A stretch of DNA of 17,844 bases from QQUD01 sp039029915 (GTDB taxonomy: Bacteria; Chloroflexota; Anaerolineae; Promineifilales; Promineifilaceae), in assembly GCA_039029915.1 (NCBI GenBank), contig JBCCFD010000114.1, positions 1-17,844 of the forward strand, in the 5' to 3' direction. Position 1 is the stretch's first letter; the number at the start of each line of letters is the position of its first letter. Below are positions 1-7,565 of the stretch, one piece after another. The translations under genes and the position numbers were made by a program. The notes under the pieces were generated by a model. That model made no database searches. It was not told the origin of the DNA and saw only the letters and a program-made list of their open reading frames with translations.

Positions 1-470
1 CGACCAATACATCGGGTGATGGCACAGAGACGCGATCGGTGGATGCACCTTATGTTGAAGGTATGGACGTGACGTTAACGGCCGTTCCTGACACCGGCTG
101 GCAGTTCTCACACTGGAGCGGTGACGTTGATTCGACAGACAATCCCATCACGCTAACGCTGAATGCAGACACTGAAGTAACGGCCGTGTTCTCACCTATT
201 TTAGTCACAGTCACAACCACCATCACGGGTGATGGCAATATCGATATTTCGCAAACTGCCACGTATCAATACGGTCAACAAATCACGATAACGGCCACGC
301 CTGATGCAGGCTGGAAGTTCACGCGCTGGGGTGGCGATTTAACCAACACACAAAATCCATTAACGATTACGTTGCATTCGGATATGACCATCGAAGCGAT
401 TTTTGAAGTCGATCCGTCATCATCTACGGGCGATCCGTTTGTGCTCTTCTTACCTATTGTGACTAAATAA
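1..470 (+). CDS. C-terminal part of a secreted InlB-B-repeat-like surface protein (5' end outside the window)
   Basis: The reading frame is open from the left edge (first full codon at base 3), so this is the end of a larger protein. A GTG at 39 is in frame but has no ribosome binding site and falls inside a repeat, so I do not take it as the start. Two repeats of about 75 residues are visible. Each follows the pattern GDGxxxxS...YxxGxxVTLTAxPDxGWxFxxWSGDxxxxxNPxTxTxxxDxxxTAxF, typical of the divergent InlB B-repeat / Flg_new_2 type of extracellular beta-domain. Such repeats usually form stalks or adhesive arrays on secreted proteins. The protein ends in a Ser-rich spacer and the tail VLFLPIVTK, close to the tail of the secreted protein at 4451-5584. 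Cell-surface location is inferred from the repeat type and tail, since the signal peptide is outside the window. A hairpin terminator follows 20 bases after the stop. The ligand or role cannot be told. Confidence 0.85.
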   Translation, partial: TNTSGDGTETRSVDAPYVEGMDVTLTAVPDTGWQFSHWSGDVDSTDNPITLTLNADTEVTAVFSPILVTVTTTITGDGNIDISQTATYQYGQQITITATPDAGWKFTRWGGDLTNTQNPLTITLHSDMTIEAIFEVDPSSSTGDPFVLFLPIVTK

Positions 471-490
471 TAGCTTATCCATAACCATAA

Positions 491-529
491 AGATTCCACA
501 GATGAAAGAAGCGTACATCTGTGGAATCT
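491..529 (+). terminator. Hairpin terminator after the repeat-protein gene
   Basis: Perfect 14-bp inverted repeat: AGATTCCACAGATG at 491-504 and its complement at 516-529, with an 11-base loop. It begins 20 bases after the stop at 470. The following bases are AT-rich (ATAAATTTAAT) rather than a clean T-run, so it could be a terminator or a 3'-end stabilising hairpin. Confidence 0.65.
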
Positions 530-973
530 ATAAATTTAATGATTTCTGCCAATTTTTTAAGATACACTCATTGTCCAGTAATGGAATGAAAAGAAAATTG
601 TATGGAATGAAAAGAAAATTGTAAGGATCATTGAATACAGTAAGGCGTAAGGGAAAGAAAAGATTAAAAACTTCTTTCTGTTTACCCAAAACGCGAAATT
701 GCAGTATCCAAAAGTTTCAGCATTCATTACAATTTTCATATATACAAAAATTCATTCTCAAAATAATATTGGTTTGAAGTAGGTGAACGAGATTAAAAGC
801 TTTCAAAAAAGAATAGGTTGATAAATTTCCTTTTCCTGTTTATTTGGGATTTATCCACCTGAGTTTGTATCAAGCTTTTCCAAAATTTATTCAAATCAAT
901 CTAAATAGACCTAAATAGTATTGTAAGTGTTAGAGCCAGAAAAATTGTGTATCAAGATCTTATTCGAGGGAAA
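530..973. other. AT-rich intergenic stretch with no gene
   Basis: No convincing gene lies here. Short frames on the minus strand have no ribosome binding site and are products of A/T-rich simple sequence. Visible contents are the 21-bp tandem duplication at 581-622 and a short direct repeat CTAAATAG at 901-908 and 911-918, just upstream of the glycosyltransferase gene. The composition is much more AT-rich than the flanking genes. It presumably carries the promoter of the gene at 974, but no clear -35/-10 pair stands out. Confidence 0.5.
581..622. repeat. Perfect 21-bp tandem duplication
   Basis: Two identical, directly adjacent copies of a 21-bp unit (581-601 and 602-622). Each starts ATGGAATG and ends AAAATTGT. 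The unit length is exactly two helical turns. The copies are identical, so the duplication is recent or under constraint. The function is unknown. Confidence 0.9.
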
Positions 974-2056
974 ATGTCGGTAGAAGTCCGCGACCCACTA
1001 CGCGTAGCAGTTGTTTGTTGGAAACCAGATGATGGTATTGCGCTTGTCATCGGTGACGAACTGCGTAATTTAGGCTACAAGCTTTCATTTATTGATCCAA
1101 ATCACAAGCAAATTGCTGATGTTGACTTTATTTTTTCATTTGGGCCATACGGCCGTTTTCTAAAAGTCCCTCAGCTTTATTCACAGGTTCCCCCACAAGA
1201 CCGCCCTATTATGATTCATTGGAACACCGAAGGCATCCCCGACCTGCGCATGCCTTGGTCACTGGTTCGTTTCTTAAGCAAGCTACGCTCGAAGTACGAA
1301 CGGCTTGTTGAATCAGAGCGCTCATTTTTGGGCAAGCTTCTCAGACAGCGCCCGCTCTCATTACTCCGAACCAGGTTTATCCGCTACCTATACGTTGGTG
1401 ATTACTACTACGCCTACAACAATGGCTGGCTCGATGTCTTTTCAGACTCCTCATCCATTTACGCCAAGCTACATAACCAAAACAACAAGCTACCCACCGT
1501 TGTGGCTGCTTGGGGTGGTACGCAGCGCTGGTACAAAGGAATGTCACTCGAACGGGACATTGACGTTTTGTGGATAGGTAAACGGGGCTCGATGCGCCGC
1601 AGCCAACTCGTCGACTATGTTCGTGATGAACTCAAGAAGCACAATGTCAACATGTACATTGCTGATGGCGAAGAAAACCCGTTCATTTTTGGGGATGAGC
1701 GTACAGAATACCTCAACCGCTCTAAAATCACCCTCAACATCACCCGCACCTGGTACGACGATAACTATTCAAGATTCTCTATGGCTGCGCCAAACCGCTC
1801 ATTGGTCGTTTCCGAACCGTTGCTGCCTCACTGTGAAGAGTACAAAGAGGGCGTTCATTATGTTTCAGCACCAATTGAAGAGCTACCAGAGCGGATTCTG
1901 CACTATCTTAAAAACGAAGATGCACGAGAACAGATTGTCGAGAATGCCTATCAACTGATTACCAATGAGCTCAGCTTTAAGAAGCAAATCGACAAAATTA
2001 TGCAGGTGGCGCTTCGCAAGCGCGAGGAAAAACGCACCGCCATCAAATCAAAATAA
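974..2056 (+). CDS. CgeB-like glycosyltransferase, family 1 type
   Basis: Cytoplasmic protein of about 360 residues without a signal peptide or membrane segment. The N-terminal half (DPLRVAVVCWKPDDG...) looks like a Rossmann half-domain. The C-terminal half (from about LNRSKITLNIT through MAAPNRSLVVSEPLLPHCEEYKEGVHYVSAPIEELPERI) has the pattern of the Glyco_trans_1_2 domain found in CgeB/spore-maturation-like glycosyltransferases, including the conserved glycine/valine segment before the acidic SEPLL. By family it would move a sugar from a nucleotide donor to a polysaccharide or protein; the substrate cannot be read. Start choice: ATG at 974 follows GAGGG at 966-970 with short spacing. An in-frame GTG at 947 would add nine residues but lacks a clear ribosome binding site. 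It converges with two other glycosyltransferase genes, which suggests a surface-glycan locus. A repeat hairpin and a strong terminator follow. Confidence 0.8.
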   Translation: MSVEVRDPLRVAVVCWKPDDGIALVIGDELRNLGYKLSFIDPNHKQIADVDFIFSFGPYGRFLKVPQLYSQVPPQDRPIMIHWNTEGIPDLRMPWSLVRFLSKLRSKYERLVESERSFLGKLLRQRPLSLLRTRFIRYLYVGDYYYAYNNGWLDVFSDSSSIYAKLHNQNNKLPTVVAAWGGTQRWYKGMSLERDIDVLWIGKRGSMRRSQLVDYVRDELKKHNVNMYIADGEENPFIFGDERTEYLNRSKITLNITRTWYDDNYSRFSMAAPNRSLVVSEPLLPHCEEYKEGVHYVSAPIEELPERILHYLKNEDAREQIVENAYQLITNELSFKKQIDKIMQVALRKREEKRTAIKSK

Positions 2057-2072
2057 ACGAGAGGTGCTGCCA

Positions 2073-2133
2073 TCAAGTGTGCCAAAGCGCTTATCTAAAA
2101 AGGTTTACATTTTAGAAAATTCGGAACACTTAA
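2073..2133 (-). repeat. Solo half-copy of the nested-hairpin repeat family
   Basis: Read on the minus strand, the first 55 bases from 2133 align without gaps to bases 10788-10842 with 45 identical positions, including TTAAGTGTTCCGAA, TTTCTAAA and TTAGATAA. Its own ends form an imperfect inverted repeat (TCAAGTGTGCCAAA at 2073 against TTCGGAACACTTAA ending at 2133, 11 of 14 paired). It corresponds to hairpin unit A of the 118-bp element and lacks unit B. It starts 17 bases after the glycosyltransferase stop. Confidence 0.8.
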
Positions 2134-2189
2134 ATTGCTTACTCAGCCTGTCGAAGCGACCCATTTACAAACCGCACCAAATAAAACAA

Positions 2190-2223
2190 AAAGAGCGCAC
2201 TGGAATCAATCAGTGCGCTCTTT
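2190..2223. terminator. Bidirectional terminator between convergent genes
   Basis: Perfect 13-bp stem AAAGAGCGCACTG (2190-2202) / CAGTGCGCTCTTT (2211-2223) with an 8-base loop. The plus strand continues GTATTTT and the minus strand continues TTGTTTTATTT, so both directions have a U-rich tail. It sits between the stops of the plus-strand glycosyltransferase (2056) and the minus-strand family-2 glycosyltransferase (2247) and can serve both. Confidence 0.9.
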
Positions 2224-2246
2224 GTATTTTGTGTTGAATAATAATA

Positions 2247-3152
2247 CTACGCTTTTGAAAAAATTCGGGGCACGGCTCGGAATAACTGTTTTAGCTCTTT
2301 TTGAACCCCTTCTAACCGATCAAGCGAGAGATAAAACCGGAACAGCACGCCATAAGATTTAATCTTTTCACCAAAGCTAATGGGGGCTCGATTAATGCCT
2401 TTAGCATAGGCAATCATTCGCACCACGCGCGGTGTCAGCAGCTTTGCTTTTTTCATGGGATCATACCAGTTCATCATGGCTTCATCGGTTTGATTAGCTT
2501 CCGTGGAGTTTTCAGGATGAAGGCGTCGGAAAGCCAGATGCTCGGGGATTTCATAACATTTGCCCTGCACGGCCAGCTCACCTAAAAGCACTCGGTCAGA
2601 TGAAGCAAAATTGCCAATGAGCCCTGTCCGACCTAGCACCTCTGTCCGAATCAACCCAAACACAGGATGACACCAAGCCGAAGATTTAAAGAATTTTGCA
2701 AATCTTTTTGAGGCGCTATCGGAGCGAAGGTCATAGTAATCTTCGTGATACTCAATCAAATCATCATTTTCATCAATCAAAATTGTTTTGGGGTAGCTCA
2801 AAATAGCTTCTGGATTCTCATCGAGCGTTTTTACCATCAGCTCAAGGGCGGTTGGTTCATTGTAATCATCGTGGGCCGCCCAGCGGAAATATTCCCCACG
2901 GGCTAAATGGAACACTTTGTTGTAGTTAAAAGCCGCCCCTAAGTTGGTTTCGTTTTGATGAAAGATGATTCGGTCGTCTTGAGCCGCATACTCCAGACAA
3001 ATGGCAACCGTATTATCGGTTGAGCCATTATCGGCAATAATGACTTCAAAATCAGTAAAAGTTTGATTGAGAATAGAGTCAAATGCTTGGCGCATATATT
3101 TTTCGCCATTGTAAATGGGGACTCCGATGGTTACTCTTGGTGATTTTTTCAT
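2247..3152 (-). CDS. Family 2 glycosyltransferase (GT-A fold)
   Basis: A 301-residue protein with the typical GT2 N-terminus VTIGVPIYNGEKYMRQAFDSILNQTFTDFEVIIADNGSTDNT (residues 7-48), which forms the nucleotide-sugar site. It is followed by the metal-binding acidic motif in RWAAHDD (Asp95-Asp96). No membrane segment is visible, so it should act at the inner face of the membrane and add a single sugar to a lipid-linked or protein acceptor; donor and acceptor cannot be told. The ATG at 3152 is 8 bases downstream of the stop of the preceding glycosyltransferase gene, so the two are almost surely co-transcribed, with this gene second. The Shine-Dalgarno is weak (GAGTG), compatible with coupling to the upstream gene. 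The shared terminator at 2190-2223 follows. Confidence 0.88.
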   Translation of the reverse strand: MKKSPRVTIGVPIYNGEKYMRQAFDSILNQTFTDFEVIIADNGSTDNTVAICLEYAAQDDRIIFHQNETNLGAAFNYNKVFHLARGEYFRWAAHDDYNEPTALELMVKTLDENPEAILSYPKTILIDENDDLIEYHEDYYDLRSDSASKRFAKFFKSSAWCHPVFGLIRTEVLGRTGLIGNFASSDRVLLGELAVQGKCYEIPEHLAFRRLHPENSTEANQTDEAMMNWYDPMKKAKLLTPRVVRMIAYAKGINRAPISFGEKIKSYGVLFRFYLSLDRLEGVQKELKQLFRAVPRIFSKA

Positions 3153-3160
3153 AAGACACT

Positions 3161-4114
3161 CTATATGTTGAGCTCACGACGCCCAACGGGAATATTGGCG
3201 GCCTCAAACCCTTTTAAAAAGGTAGGGCTTTCGTACTGGCTTTTTACCGCCTGCCACAGCTTGGCTGATAGCAGCGCGCTGCCAGCGTAAAAAAAGGAAG
3301 CACCCGCATAGTTGAAACGACTAACGGCCGTTAATCCTCTGCGATTCTTTAAATTCCACACCATAGATGTTAAGTACAGGCGCAAAATACGGCCCTGCCA
3401 CTCCGAACCATTAGCTGAGTCCTGAAGCCGCTTAAACGCGTTCGATTCATTTAAAATCGCCTCACGCGCCCAGCGCGCCATGAGAGCTGACCAATCATAA
3501 TCTGTTGTGCTGCCAGTTAAACCCATCTCTAGTTGAGCCACGACAGGGTCTACAGCATCAATGTCGCCAACGAGAGCAACACGCCGCAGCAGATCAATAT
3601 CTTCACTTCCAGGAATAAGCGGATTGAATCCCCCAACCTTGAAAAAGGTCTCCGCGTTGATCAGGGAAGATTGGAGCGGGATCCATTCGCCAGCCATGAC
3701 ATGAACAAAACAGTTGCCCTTGAGACCATGATGCAGCTGGATAAGCGGTTGATCATCCCGATCGACCAATTGAGTCGCTCCGTAAAGCCAAACGGCCGTT
3801 GAGCGTTGCGCCAACTTGTGAAAGTGCGTTAAAAAATTGGGCATCATCCAATCGTCATCATCAAGAAAGTGTAAATACTGCCCTTTAGCAATAGCAGCAC
3901 CGCTATTTCGCGCCATGCAGCGCTCTCTTTTTTGGGTATGTATGATGATAACTTGGGGGTTTTGTTGCCACGGGTGTTCAGGCAGCGGTTTGCCGGAGTC
4001 ATTAACCACGATTATTTCAAACTGCTGTGGGTCAAACTGTTGATCCAAAACGGATTGAACAGCGCGGTTCACATGGTCTCGGCCTACTGTGGGGATGATA
4101 GTGGAACAAAACAT
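3161..4114 (-). CDS. Family 2 glycosyltransferase (GT-A fold), first gene of a pair
   Basis: A 317-residue protein beginning MFCSTIIPTVGRDHVNRAVQSVLDQQ, a GT2 nucleotide-binding start. NDSGK (38-42), ARNSGA (69-74) and the acidic cluster LDDDDWMMP (Asp85-88, the DXD-type metal site) follow. GSEDIDLLRR (Glu171-Asp172) matches the ED catalytic-base motif of inverting GT2 enzymes. No signal peptide or transmembrane helix is evident. It heads a two-gene unit with the GT2 at 2247-3152 (8 bases apart). The two proteins are only distantly alike, so they probably add different sugars. The upstream region to 4450 is divergent from a secreted-protein gene. Its coding sequence holds two of the ACGGCCGT palindromes, both read as Thr-Ala-Val. 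Sugar specificity is unknown. Confidence 0.88.
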   Translation of the reverse strand: MFCSTIIPTVGRDHVNRAVQSVLDQQFDPQQFEIIVVNDSGKPLPEHPWQQNPQVIIIHTQKRERCMARNSGAAIAKGQYLHFLDDDDWMMPNFLTHFHKLAQRSTAVWLYGATQLVDRDDQPLIQLHHGLKGNCFVHVMAGEWIPLQSSLINAETFFKVGGFNPLIPGSEDIDLLRRVALVGDIDAVDPVVAQLEMGLTGSTTDYDWSALMARWAREAILNESNAFKRLQDSANGSEWQGRILRLYLTSMVWNLKNRRGLTAVSRFNYAGASFFYAGSALLSAKLWQAVKSQYESPTFLKGFEAANIPVGRRELNI

Positions 4115-4450
4115 AGTACATCTTCAATTTAATGAAAGTCGCTTACATTTGTGCTTTCTCATTATTGAGTCAACGGCCGTTTCCAACAATAAGCCAACAG
4201 GGCTACTTAGAAAAAAATAGCTACATTGGACAGCTAAAGCAACTTGATGGCGGTTACGCAATAGCAGGGCGTAATTTCACATGTAAGACCTATTTTTTAC
4301 CGTTTTGACCTGGAGAAACGCAGGAAGTCAACAAAACGCATCAACAGCAACGCGGCAATCACCGTCCCTCTTCACTGAGGCGGTCTTAGTGCTTATTGGG
4401 AAGCAAATGGCCGTTGGTCCCACTTTCCAATAACAAATATCGAGGAAAAG
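4115..4450 (+). promoter_or_regulatory. Divergent intergenic region with a possibly structured 5' leader
   Basis: This is the 336-base gap between the glycosyltransferase pair (minus) and the secreted protein (plus). It holds one full AACGGCCGTT palindrome (4172-4181). On the plus strand three imperfect hairpins follow each other before the start codon. The first is TTGACCTG (4305-4312) with CAGG..GTCAA (4321-4331), with a bulge. The second is ACCG..CCTC (4361-4370) with GAGGCGGT (4377-4384). The third is TATTGGGAA (4394-4402) with TTTCCAATA (4424-4432), with one G-U pair. The ribosome binding site GAGG lies at 4442-4445. The arrangement could be a leader RNA, but I recognise no known riboswitch class and short hairpins can occur by chance. 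Confidence 0.35.
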
Positions 4451-5584
4451 ATGTCTATTCTTGAACGTATCCCTAAAAAATCAAGCTTCACGCTTGGGCT
4501 TTTATCACTGATGGCCCTCCTGTTTGGCGTGAGCGGCTCTTCATATGCTTCAGCCGTAAACACCCCCACGATTGATGTTTGGTATGGCCTAAATCAATCA
4601 TTTGGCCAAATTGGGAACCCCCAAACTTTTGTCAACATTTTTGGTAATGTTTCTGACCCAGATGGGCTCGATACCAATAAGCTAACCTATTCGCTCAACG
4701 GAGGGTCAGATCAATCATACAATATCGGCCCTGATAATCGACGCTTAGCTCTGCCCGGTGATTTTAATATCGATATCCCCCACGCTAACCTAAATGAAGG
4801 GGCCAACAGCTTGGTCATTACGGCCGTAGATATCAACGACAACAGTGCCACGGCTACCGTAACCATCAATTTCACAGACCAAAACACGTGGCCTACGAAC
4901 TACACCGCTGATTGGAGCAGCGCCTCTAAAATTGAGGACGTAGCACAAGTGGTAGATGGTCTCTGGAATCTAACGGCAAACGGGGTGCGCCCTGCCGTCA
5001 TCGATTATGACCGCATTATTGCCGTGGGAGATATCACGTGGACTGATTATACGGCCGTTGTGCCCATCACCGTGCATGGCTTAGACACCGACCCAGGGGC
5101 GTATCAATCTCCCAGCAATTTCCCGGGCATCGGCCTAATTGCCCACTGGCAAGATCATTACGATCAGTTTAATGACCAGCCAAACTGGGGCTGGGACAAT
5201 ATCGGCGCATTTGGTCTTTACTCCTGGCCTCAAGGCACCGACGGTCAATATCAGCTCATTGTGCACAGCGGCCGCCAACAAGATTTTGACCCAACCAAGC
5301 CAGCCATTCAGTTTAATCAGCCATACTGGATGAAAATGCAGGTTGAAACACGAACTGGCCAAACCTCTTACTTCCGCTTTAAAATGTGGCTCCAATCTGA
5401 ATCTGAACCAGCAGATTGGGATGTTGAAGGGCCGGGACGAATGGGCGAACCGGGCCAAGGCTCTTTATTGTTGGTGGCCCACCACGTTGACGCCACATTT
5501 GGTGATGTTGTCATCAACAGCGGCAGCACGACGCCGCCAATCGACTTTGATTATTCAATTTTCTTACCTTTGTTGAATAAATAA
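4451..5584 (+). CDS. Secreted Ig-like plus concanavalin-like domain protein with FLPxxxK tail
   Basis: A 377-residue protein. Residues 1-35 form a clear Sec signal peptide (basic MSILERIPKK, hydrophobic FTLGLLSLMALLFGV, cleavage likely after ASA at 33-35). Residues about 40-145 look like an Ig-like/cadherin-type beta domain (NVSDPDGLDTNKLTYSLNGG ... GANSLVITAVDINDNSATATVTINF). Residues about 148-360 resemble a concanavalin-like jelly-roll of the kind seen in DUF1080/LamG proteins, which often bind or hydrolyse sugars; no catalytic residues can be assigned. The last residues YSIFLPLLNK match the tail of the protein ending at 470, suggesting a common sorting or anchoring mechanism. The start is supported by GAGG 5 bases before the ATG. 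A terminator follows. Its neighbours are glycosyltransferases, so a glycan-related surface role is plausible but unproven. Confidence 0.82.
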   Translation: MSILERIPKKSSFTLGLLSLMALLFGVSGSSYASAVNTPTIDVWYGLNQSFGQIGNPQTFVNIFGNVSDPDGLDTNKLTYSLNGGSDQSYNIGPDNRRLALPGDFNIDIPHANLNEGANSLVITAVDINDNSATATVTINFTDQNTWPTNYTADWSSASKIEDVAQVVDGLWNLTANGVRPAVIDYDRIIAVGDITWTDYTAVVPITVHGLDTDPGAYQSPSNFPGIGLIAHWQDHYDQFNDQPNWGWDNIGAFGLYSWPQGTDGQYQLIVHSGRQQDFDPTKPAIQFNQPYWMKMQVETRTGQTSYFRFKMWLQSESEPADWDVEGPGRMGEPGQGSLLLVAHHVDATFGDVVINSGSTTPPIDFDYSIFLPLLNK

Positions 5585-5613
5585 ATGAGGTTGGAAAGCT
5601 AAAAACAAATTAG

Positions 5614-5649
5614 AGAAGGGGCCAATCTTTGTGATTGGTCCCTTTTGTT
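5614..5649 (+). terminator. Rho-independent terminator after the secreted-protein gene
   Basis: AAGGGGCCAATC (5616-5627) pairs with GATTGGTCCCTT (5633-5644) through one G-U pair, with a 5-base loop, followed by TTGTTTT. It is 32 bases after the stop and is a good intrinsic terminator on the plus strand. The convergent kinase gene ends at 5711. Confidence 0.85.
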
Positions 5650-5710
5650 TTAGCACTTTGCTTTTTAATGCGGTTGCTGGGGAGAAGAAAGCGGTTTTTA
5701 TCTTTTATCA

Positions 5711-7360
5711 CTAAGAAACAGCTTCTGCTTCTTGGACACCGGCCGTTTTCTGACCGTTTAATACGGCTGGAATCATCACGTGAAAGACGGTGCCCTTGCG
5801 GAACTCACTCTCAAACCAAATACGGCCGTTGTGCATTTCCACAAGATTTTTCGTAATATTTAAGCCCAACCCCGTGCCCGGTGACTTCTTCGCCAGCTCA
5901 TCACTCGCTCGGAAGAATTTATCAAAAATACCCTCTTGATCCTCTTCGCGAATTCCAAGCCCCGTATCAGAAACCGACACATGAACCATCGCCATTTCAT
6001 CATCTTGTTCAGTGACCTCAGATGTTTCATTGGCTGAAATCGTGATGCGACCATTTTCAGGGGTATATTTGTACGCATTACTTACCAAATTGGTAAATAT
6101 CTGCACCAGCCGGGTGCGATCGCCCCAAACAGGGGGCAAATCAGAGGGAATATCTAACTGAAGTGTTTGCTCCTTGGCATCAATTTGGGTCATGGTTGAA
6201 TGCATTACTTCATCAATCAATTCCTGCAAAGAAACCAGATCCGTTTCTAATTCCAAATGCCCTGCTTCAATTCGAGACACATCCTCAAGGTCAGACACGA
6301 GCCGACTCATTCGCTCAACATTGGCACGCACCGTATTCAAGAAAGAGGTTTGCGTTTCATTCACTTCGCCAAAACTACCTGTTACCAGTAAATCTGTGTA
6401 CCCTTTAATAGTTGTCATAGGTGTCTTCAGTTCATGAGACACAAACGACACAAACTCTGTTTTGGCGTTATTAGCCGATTGCACCACTTCATAAAGCTTG
6501 CCATTGGCAATTGCAATCGCCGCATGCGTGCACAATCGCTGGAGGAACATCATCGTTTCATGATCCCACCGCTTGGCGGTGCTACTTTCCAGCAGCAGCA
6601 TGGCCATGATTTGCTTTTCTCGTTTAATCGGGATGGCAAGCTGGCTTTGCGTTCGGGCCAGCAGGCCTACACCGTTCGTTTCTGGCACATACGACATATT
6701 ACCTGACATGCATGCCTCCTTAACGGCGGGAAGCTCATCCGGCAATAAAAACTGATTGTTATCAATAGCTGTTTCGTAACTGTATCCTTGTGCTGCTAAC
6801 ACATTAATTTGACCATCAATAATTTCGCCCAAAATACCGGCTTCAGCCTGCGAGTAGCTCATCGCCCATTCGAGCGTGATTTCCATAGCTCGCTTCGCGT
6901 CTAGGGTGGCGTTCAGCTGCGCATCCACCGTTTGCATCGTGGCGAGTTCAGCCATGCGGGCTTGCTCTCGATCATAAAGCCGCTTTTTCTCTAGGCTGGC
7001 TCGTATTCTGGCCTTTAGCAGCATCGGATTAAACGGTTTGGGTAAATAATCTTCCGCACCTAGCTCGATGCCTTTAACCACACTGCGCATATCATCAGCC
7101 GCTGAAATAACAATAATGGGAATGTATTGCCATTTAGGATGTTTTTTGACGAGCTCTAAAACTTCATACCCGTTCATAACGGGCATCATAATGTCGAGTA
7201 GAATGAGATCAAAGCAATGGTTTTCCAGCAAGGTGATAGCAACACGGCCGTTTTCAGCCGACATCGTTTCGTACCCTTGCCGCTGGAGCCGTCGAGTGAT
7301 CAAATCTCTATTCATCTCATTGTCATCGACAACAAGAATACAAGCTTGATTTGATTTCAT
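5711..7360 (-). CDS. REC-GAF-HisKA-HATPase response-regulator/histidine kinase
   Basis: A soluble 549-residue kinase. Residues 5-122 are a receiver domain with Asp11-Asp12, phospho-acceptor Asp56 (LLDIMMP) and Lys108 (KPF). Residues about 140-290 fit a GAF sensor domain (IIDGQINVLAAQGYSYE ... LAIPIKREKQIMAMLLLES). Residues 299-365 are HisKA with His309 in SHELKTP. The ATPase follows, with the N-box NLVSNAYKYTP (424-434), G1 DTGLGI (465-470), the F-box FDKFFR and G2 GTGLGL (495-500). All catalytic residues are present. No membrane segment is visible, so it should sense a cytosolic signal or be driven by phosphotransfer to its own N-terminal receiver. This receiver-first order is typical of kinases working downstream in a phosphorelay. 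Its receiver start closely resembles that of the neighbouring response regulator (DNEMNRD..xRRLxRxGY), so the two are likely paralogues. It is separated from that regulator by the 118-bp repeat at 7443. Confidence 0.93.
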   Translation of the reverse strand: MKSNQACILVVDDNEMNRDLITRRLQRQGYETMSAENGRVAITLLENHCFDLILLDIMMPVMNGYEVLELVKKHPKWQYIPIIVISAADDMRSVVKGIELGAEDYLPKPFNPMLLKARIRASLEKKRLYDREQARMAELATMQTVDAQLNATLDAKRAMEITLEWAMSYSQAEAGILGEIIDGQINVLAAQGYSYETAIDNNQFLLPDELPAVKEACMSGNMSYVPETNGVGLLARTQSQLAIPIKREKQIMAMLLLESSTAKRWDHETMMFLQRLCTHAAIAIANGKLYEVVQSANNAKTEFVSFVSHELKTPMTTIKGYTDLLVTGSFGEVNETQTSFLNTVRANVERMSRLVSDLEDVSRIEAGHLELETDLVSLQELIDEVMHSTMTQIDAKEQTLQLDIPSDLPPVWGDRTRLVQIFTNLVSNAYKYTPENGRITISANETSEVTEQDDEMAMVHVSVSDTGLGIREEDQEGIFDKFFRASDELAKKSPGTGLGLNITKNLVEMHNGRIWFESEFRKGTVFHVMIPAVLNGQKTAGVQEAEAVS

Positions 7361-7442
7361 AAGCTCTAATAAACCCCCAAAGCAAACAAATTGTGGTTTG
7401 GTGTTGGTTGTGTGATTTGTTTACGTGTGATCATGCGATCCT
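7361..7442 (-). promoter_or_regulatory. Upstream region of the REC-GAF kinase gene
   Basis: Between the 118-bp repeat and the kinase ATG at 7360. An 8-bp inverted repeat AAACAAAT / ATTTGTTT flanks a G/T-rich block (TTGTGGTTTGGTGTTGGTTG) that contains repeated GGTT/GTT steps. It could be a transcription-factor site or part of the leader. No promoter hexamers can be assigned with confidence. Confidence 0.25.
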
Positions 7443-7560
7443 CTTATCTGTTCCGAAGTTTCTAAATTGAATCCCTTGTTAAATAAAAGCTTCGGAACCT
7501 CGAGGAAACGAAGTTTATCGCCAGCGTTTCATTCAAAACAGGAACTTCGTTTCACTTAAG
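7443..7560 (-). repeat. 118-bp nested-hairpin repeat element, copy 1
   Basis: Same length as copy 2 (10787-10904) and about 84% identical without gaps. Plus-strand order: TTCCGAAG ... CTTCGGAA (hairpin A), the palindrome CCTCGAGG (7498-7505), then GAAACGAAGTT ... AACTTCGTTTC (hairpin B, 11 bp perfect), and terminal CACTTAAG. The left end (CTTATCTG) is a decayed form of the CTTAAGTG seen in copy 2. The element ends 5 bases from the stop of the response regulator, which is transcribed toward it. No reading frame lies in it, so it may be a REP/MITE-like element or a conserved 3' RNA structure. Confidence 0.88.
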
Positions 7561-7565
7561 TGCTG

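Noticed and set aside
557..739. Minus-strand 60-codon frame in the AT-rich gap
   Set aside because: Its repeated FFSFH text is only the translation of the 21-bp tandem duplication. It has no ribosome binding site.
1271..1279. CTTAAG inside the CgeB-like glycosyltransferase gene as another repeat end
   Set aside because: The surrounding bases do not match the repeat arms, and it lies within conserved coding sequence.
2135..2362. Plus-strand open frames running through the terminator into the GT2 gene
   Set aside because: They cover the bidirectional terminator and lie antisense to a clear glycosyltransferase. There is no ribosome binding site and no domain.
4406..4414. ATGGCCGTT, CCGGCCGT (5740, 16290) and GAGGCCGT (8260) near-matches
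   Set aside because: Each has one mismatch to ACGGCCGT. They may be decayed or nascent copies but were left out of the count to keep it exact.
4201..4450. c-di-GMP or cobalamin riboswitch upstream of the secreted protein
   Set aside because: I looked for the conserved core segments of both classes and did not find them in the right order.
5267..5276. GCGGCCGC (NotI-type site) in the secreted-protein gene
   Set aside because: It shares the CGGCCG core but not the flanking A and T of the iterated octamer, so it was not counted.
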